Positions 4,853 to 5,774 of a DNA stretch of 5,774 nt are shown in pieces. Both the position numbers and the translations under genes were made by a program. A model generated the notes under the pieces. The model had not been told where the DNA came from and made no database searches. It worked only from the letters and a program-made list of their open reading frames with translations. The DNA comes from Campylobacterota bacterium (GTDB lineage Bacteria; Campylobacterota; Campylobacteria; Campylobacterales; Sulfurovaceae): positions 1 through 5,774 of the forward strand of contig QMKU01000097.1 of assembly GCA_003646525.1 (NCBI GenBank). Reading direction: 5' to 3'. Position 1 is the stretch's first letter; each line of letters begins with the position of its first letter.

Positions 4853-5774
4853 AGTATTTGCTCTTTTTATTTTTTTAAAAAATGGAATTTCAGTCAATCA
4901 TCTTAAAATTGACTCTTTGACTATTGATGGATTATATCTGAAACTCGATAAAAAGTTTATTCTTCGGGCAGATAGACTTACTATACCAGCAAATAAAAAG
5001 AAGCAGAACTTATCTGCTTTGGGAAGCGGTCTCGATCGCTTCAATAAAATCTTGCACTATTTCAAACATATTGAACTAAAAGAGGTCAATTTCAAGAATG
5101 ATCACTACAGCATCCTCTATAGTGACAATATTTTTTACATGGTTAATGATTTTTTTGAGATAGCATCTCATCAAATCTCCCGTGATGGAGATGAAATTCA
5201 TGCAGTGATGGATCTGATTTATCTTAGAGAGTATGACATAAGGCTTTCAGGCAAACTAGTATACAACTACAAGAAGGATATTGCACTGTTTAGTGGTTCC
5301 GCAGAATATATGGATATACACGCTGACTTTATGGTTAGCAAGAAAAAGAAAAATCTTTACTATGTGATAAAGTCAAATAGTTTTTCACAGTTCAAATCTT
5401 TGGTTGATCAATTTAGGCTTCCGCCAAAAATCTCTCTCTGGATGACAAATAGATTGAAAGCTGAGCGTTATACACTAAATAGTTTGAAAGGTGCAGCAAA
5501 GATAGAGAAGAAAAGTATCAAATTAATTCCTGATACGATTGTGGGAGAAGCTGTTTTGGAAGATGTCTCTATCAACTTCAAAGATGGGTTGAGTGCACTC
5601 AAGGCAAAGAGTATGAAGATAGTTTTGAGAGATGAAAACCTCTACTTTAAATTGCTAAAACCTTATTATGGCAAGAAATCTCTAGCTGGAAGTTCTGCTT
5701 CCATCCTAGATCTCCTAAACCCAAAACCTGTTGTGTTGAAGCTCGACTTGAAATTTGATACCCAGCTCGACTTA
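4788..5774 (+). CDS. AsmA-like (YhdP/DUF3971-type) envelope protein, 5' part
   Basis: An open frame of 329 codons runs from ATG 4788 to the window edge without a stop, so this is the N-terminal part only. Residues 14-30 (NILFIFAVIVFALFIFL) form a membrane anchor, followed by a periplasmic segment beginning GISVNHLKIDSLTIDGLYLKLDKKFILRA. Alternating strands of the form 'x-hydrophobic-x-hydrophobic' continue throughout, as in the repeating beta-groove of the AsmA/TamB/YhdP superfamily. Proteins of that superfamily are implicated in moving phospholipid between the inner and outer membranes. Large AsmA-like proteins of this type occur in Campylobacterota, and I recall them near mltG, though I cannot check that here. 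The exact subfamily cannot be fixed because the C-terminal domains lie outside the window. The 5' end overlaps mltG on the other strand. The call rests on overall sequence character, not a diagnostic motif. Confidence 0.65.
   Translation, partial: MTRRIFVAHSVIRNILFIFAVIVFALFIFLKNGISVNHLKIDSLTIDGLYLKLDKKFILRADRLTIPANKKKQNLSALGSGLDRFNKILHYFKHIELKEVNFKNDHYSILYSDNIFYMVNDFFEIASHQISRDGDEIHAVMDLIYLREYDIRLSGKLVYNYKKDIALFSGSAEYMDIHADFMVSKKKKNLYYVIKSNSFSQFKSLVDQFRLPPKISLWMTNRLKAERYTLNSLKGAAKIEKKSIKLIPDTIVGEAVLEDVSINFKDGLSALKAKSMKIVLRDENLYFKLLKPYYGKKSLAGSSASILDLLNPKPVVLKLDLKFDTQLDL
4861..4866 (-). promoter_or_regulatory. mltG: Ribosome binding site choosing the mltG start
   Basis: On the minus strand AAAGAG is found 8 bp upstream of the ATG at 4852. 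It favours this start over the upstream TTG at 4897, which would put the sequence inside the coding region. Confidence 0.6.
4931..4936 (-). promoter_or_regulatory. Candidate -10 box for mltG
   Basis: TATAAT on the minus strand lies about 80 bp upstream of the mltG ATG and inside the AsmA-like coding region. It lacks the TG extension and a clear -35, so it is only a candidate. It is the best -10 match seen in the region that must hold an mltG promoter if none lies further upstream. Confidence 0.3.

Noticed and set aside
4853..4897. TTG start giving a 349-aa MltG
   Set aside because: The extra 15 residues lack a good ribosome site, while ATG at 4852 has AAAGAG at 8 bp and yields the normal family length.

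Overview
The window looks like chromosomal DNA of a low-GC Campylobacterota bacterium, most likely of the Sulfurovum or Sulfurimonas kind. The reasons are the AT-rich composition, the MltG protein with the QMDGTLNYG form of its motif, perfect extended -10 boxes without clear -35 boxes, and the style of the secreted proteins. The genus is an inference. Four genes appear complete and a fifth runs off the right edge. No tRNA, rRNA, CRISPR array, insertion sequence or transposase was seen.

Left end (1-321): no convincing gene. It holds a REPIN-like pair of inverted REP hairpins (22-81), each with GTAG at its foot, then a block of mutually exclusive inverted repeats (158-252) and a weak AT-rich hairpin (264-281) that may end the leftward operon.

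Centre (322-3776, minus strand): three genes in one transcription order. First is a 631-aa Sec-exported protein with a proprotein-convertase P domain, a LamG-like domain and an unnamed C-terminal module. Second is a 422-aa Sec-exported DUF4214 protein with a proline-rich linker and a beta-type domain. Third is a 96-aa protein with a twin-arginine signal, overlapping the second gene by 11 bp. A perfect extended -10 box (TGG-TATAAT) lies just upstream of the first gene. Tight spacing (10 bp, with the stop codon embedded in the next Shine-Dalgarno) and the overlap suggest one coupled operon making exported, possibly surface or adhesion, proteins. None has an evident catalytic site, and the system as a whole is not one I recognise.

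Right end (3848-5774): mltG (minus), the endolytic murein transglycosylase, is head-to-head with a plus-strand gene for an AsmA-like membrane-anchored periplasmic protein. Their 5' coding ends overlap on opposite strands, and candidate promoters for each lie inside the other. Both are cell-envelope housekeeping functions, so the secreted-protein operon looks like an accessory insertion next to a core envelope locus.
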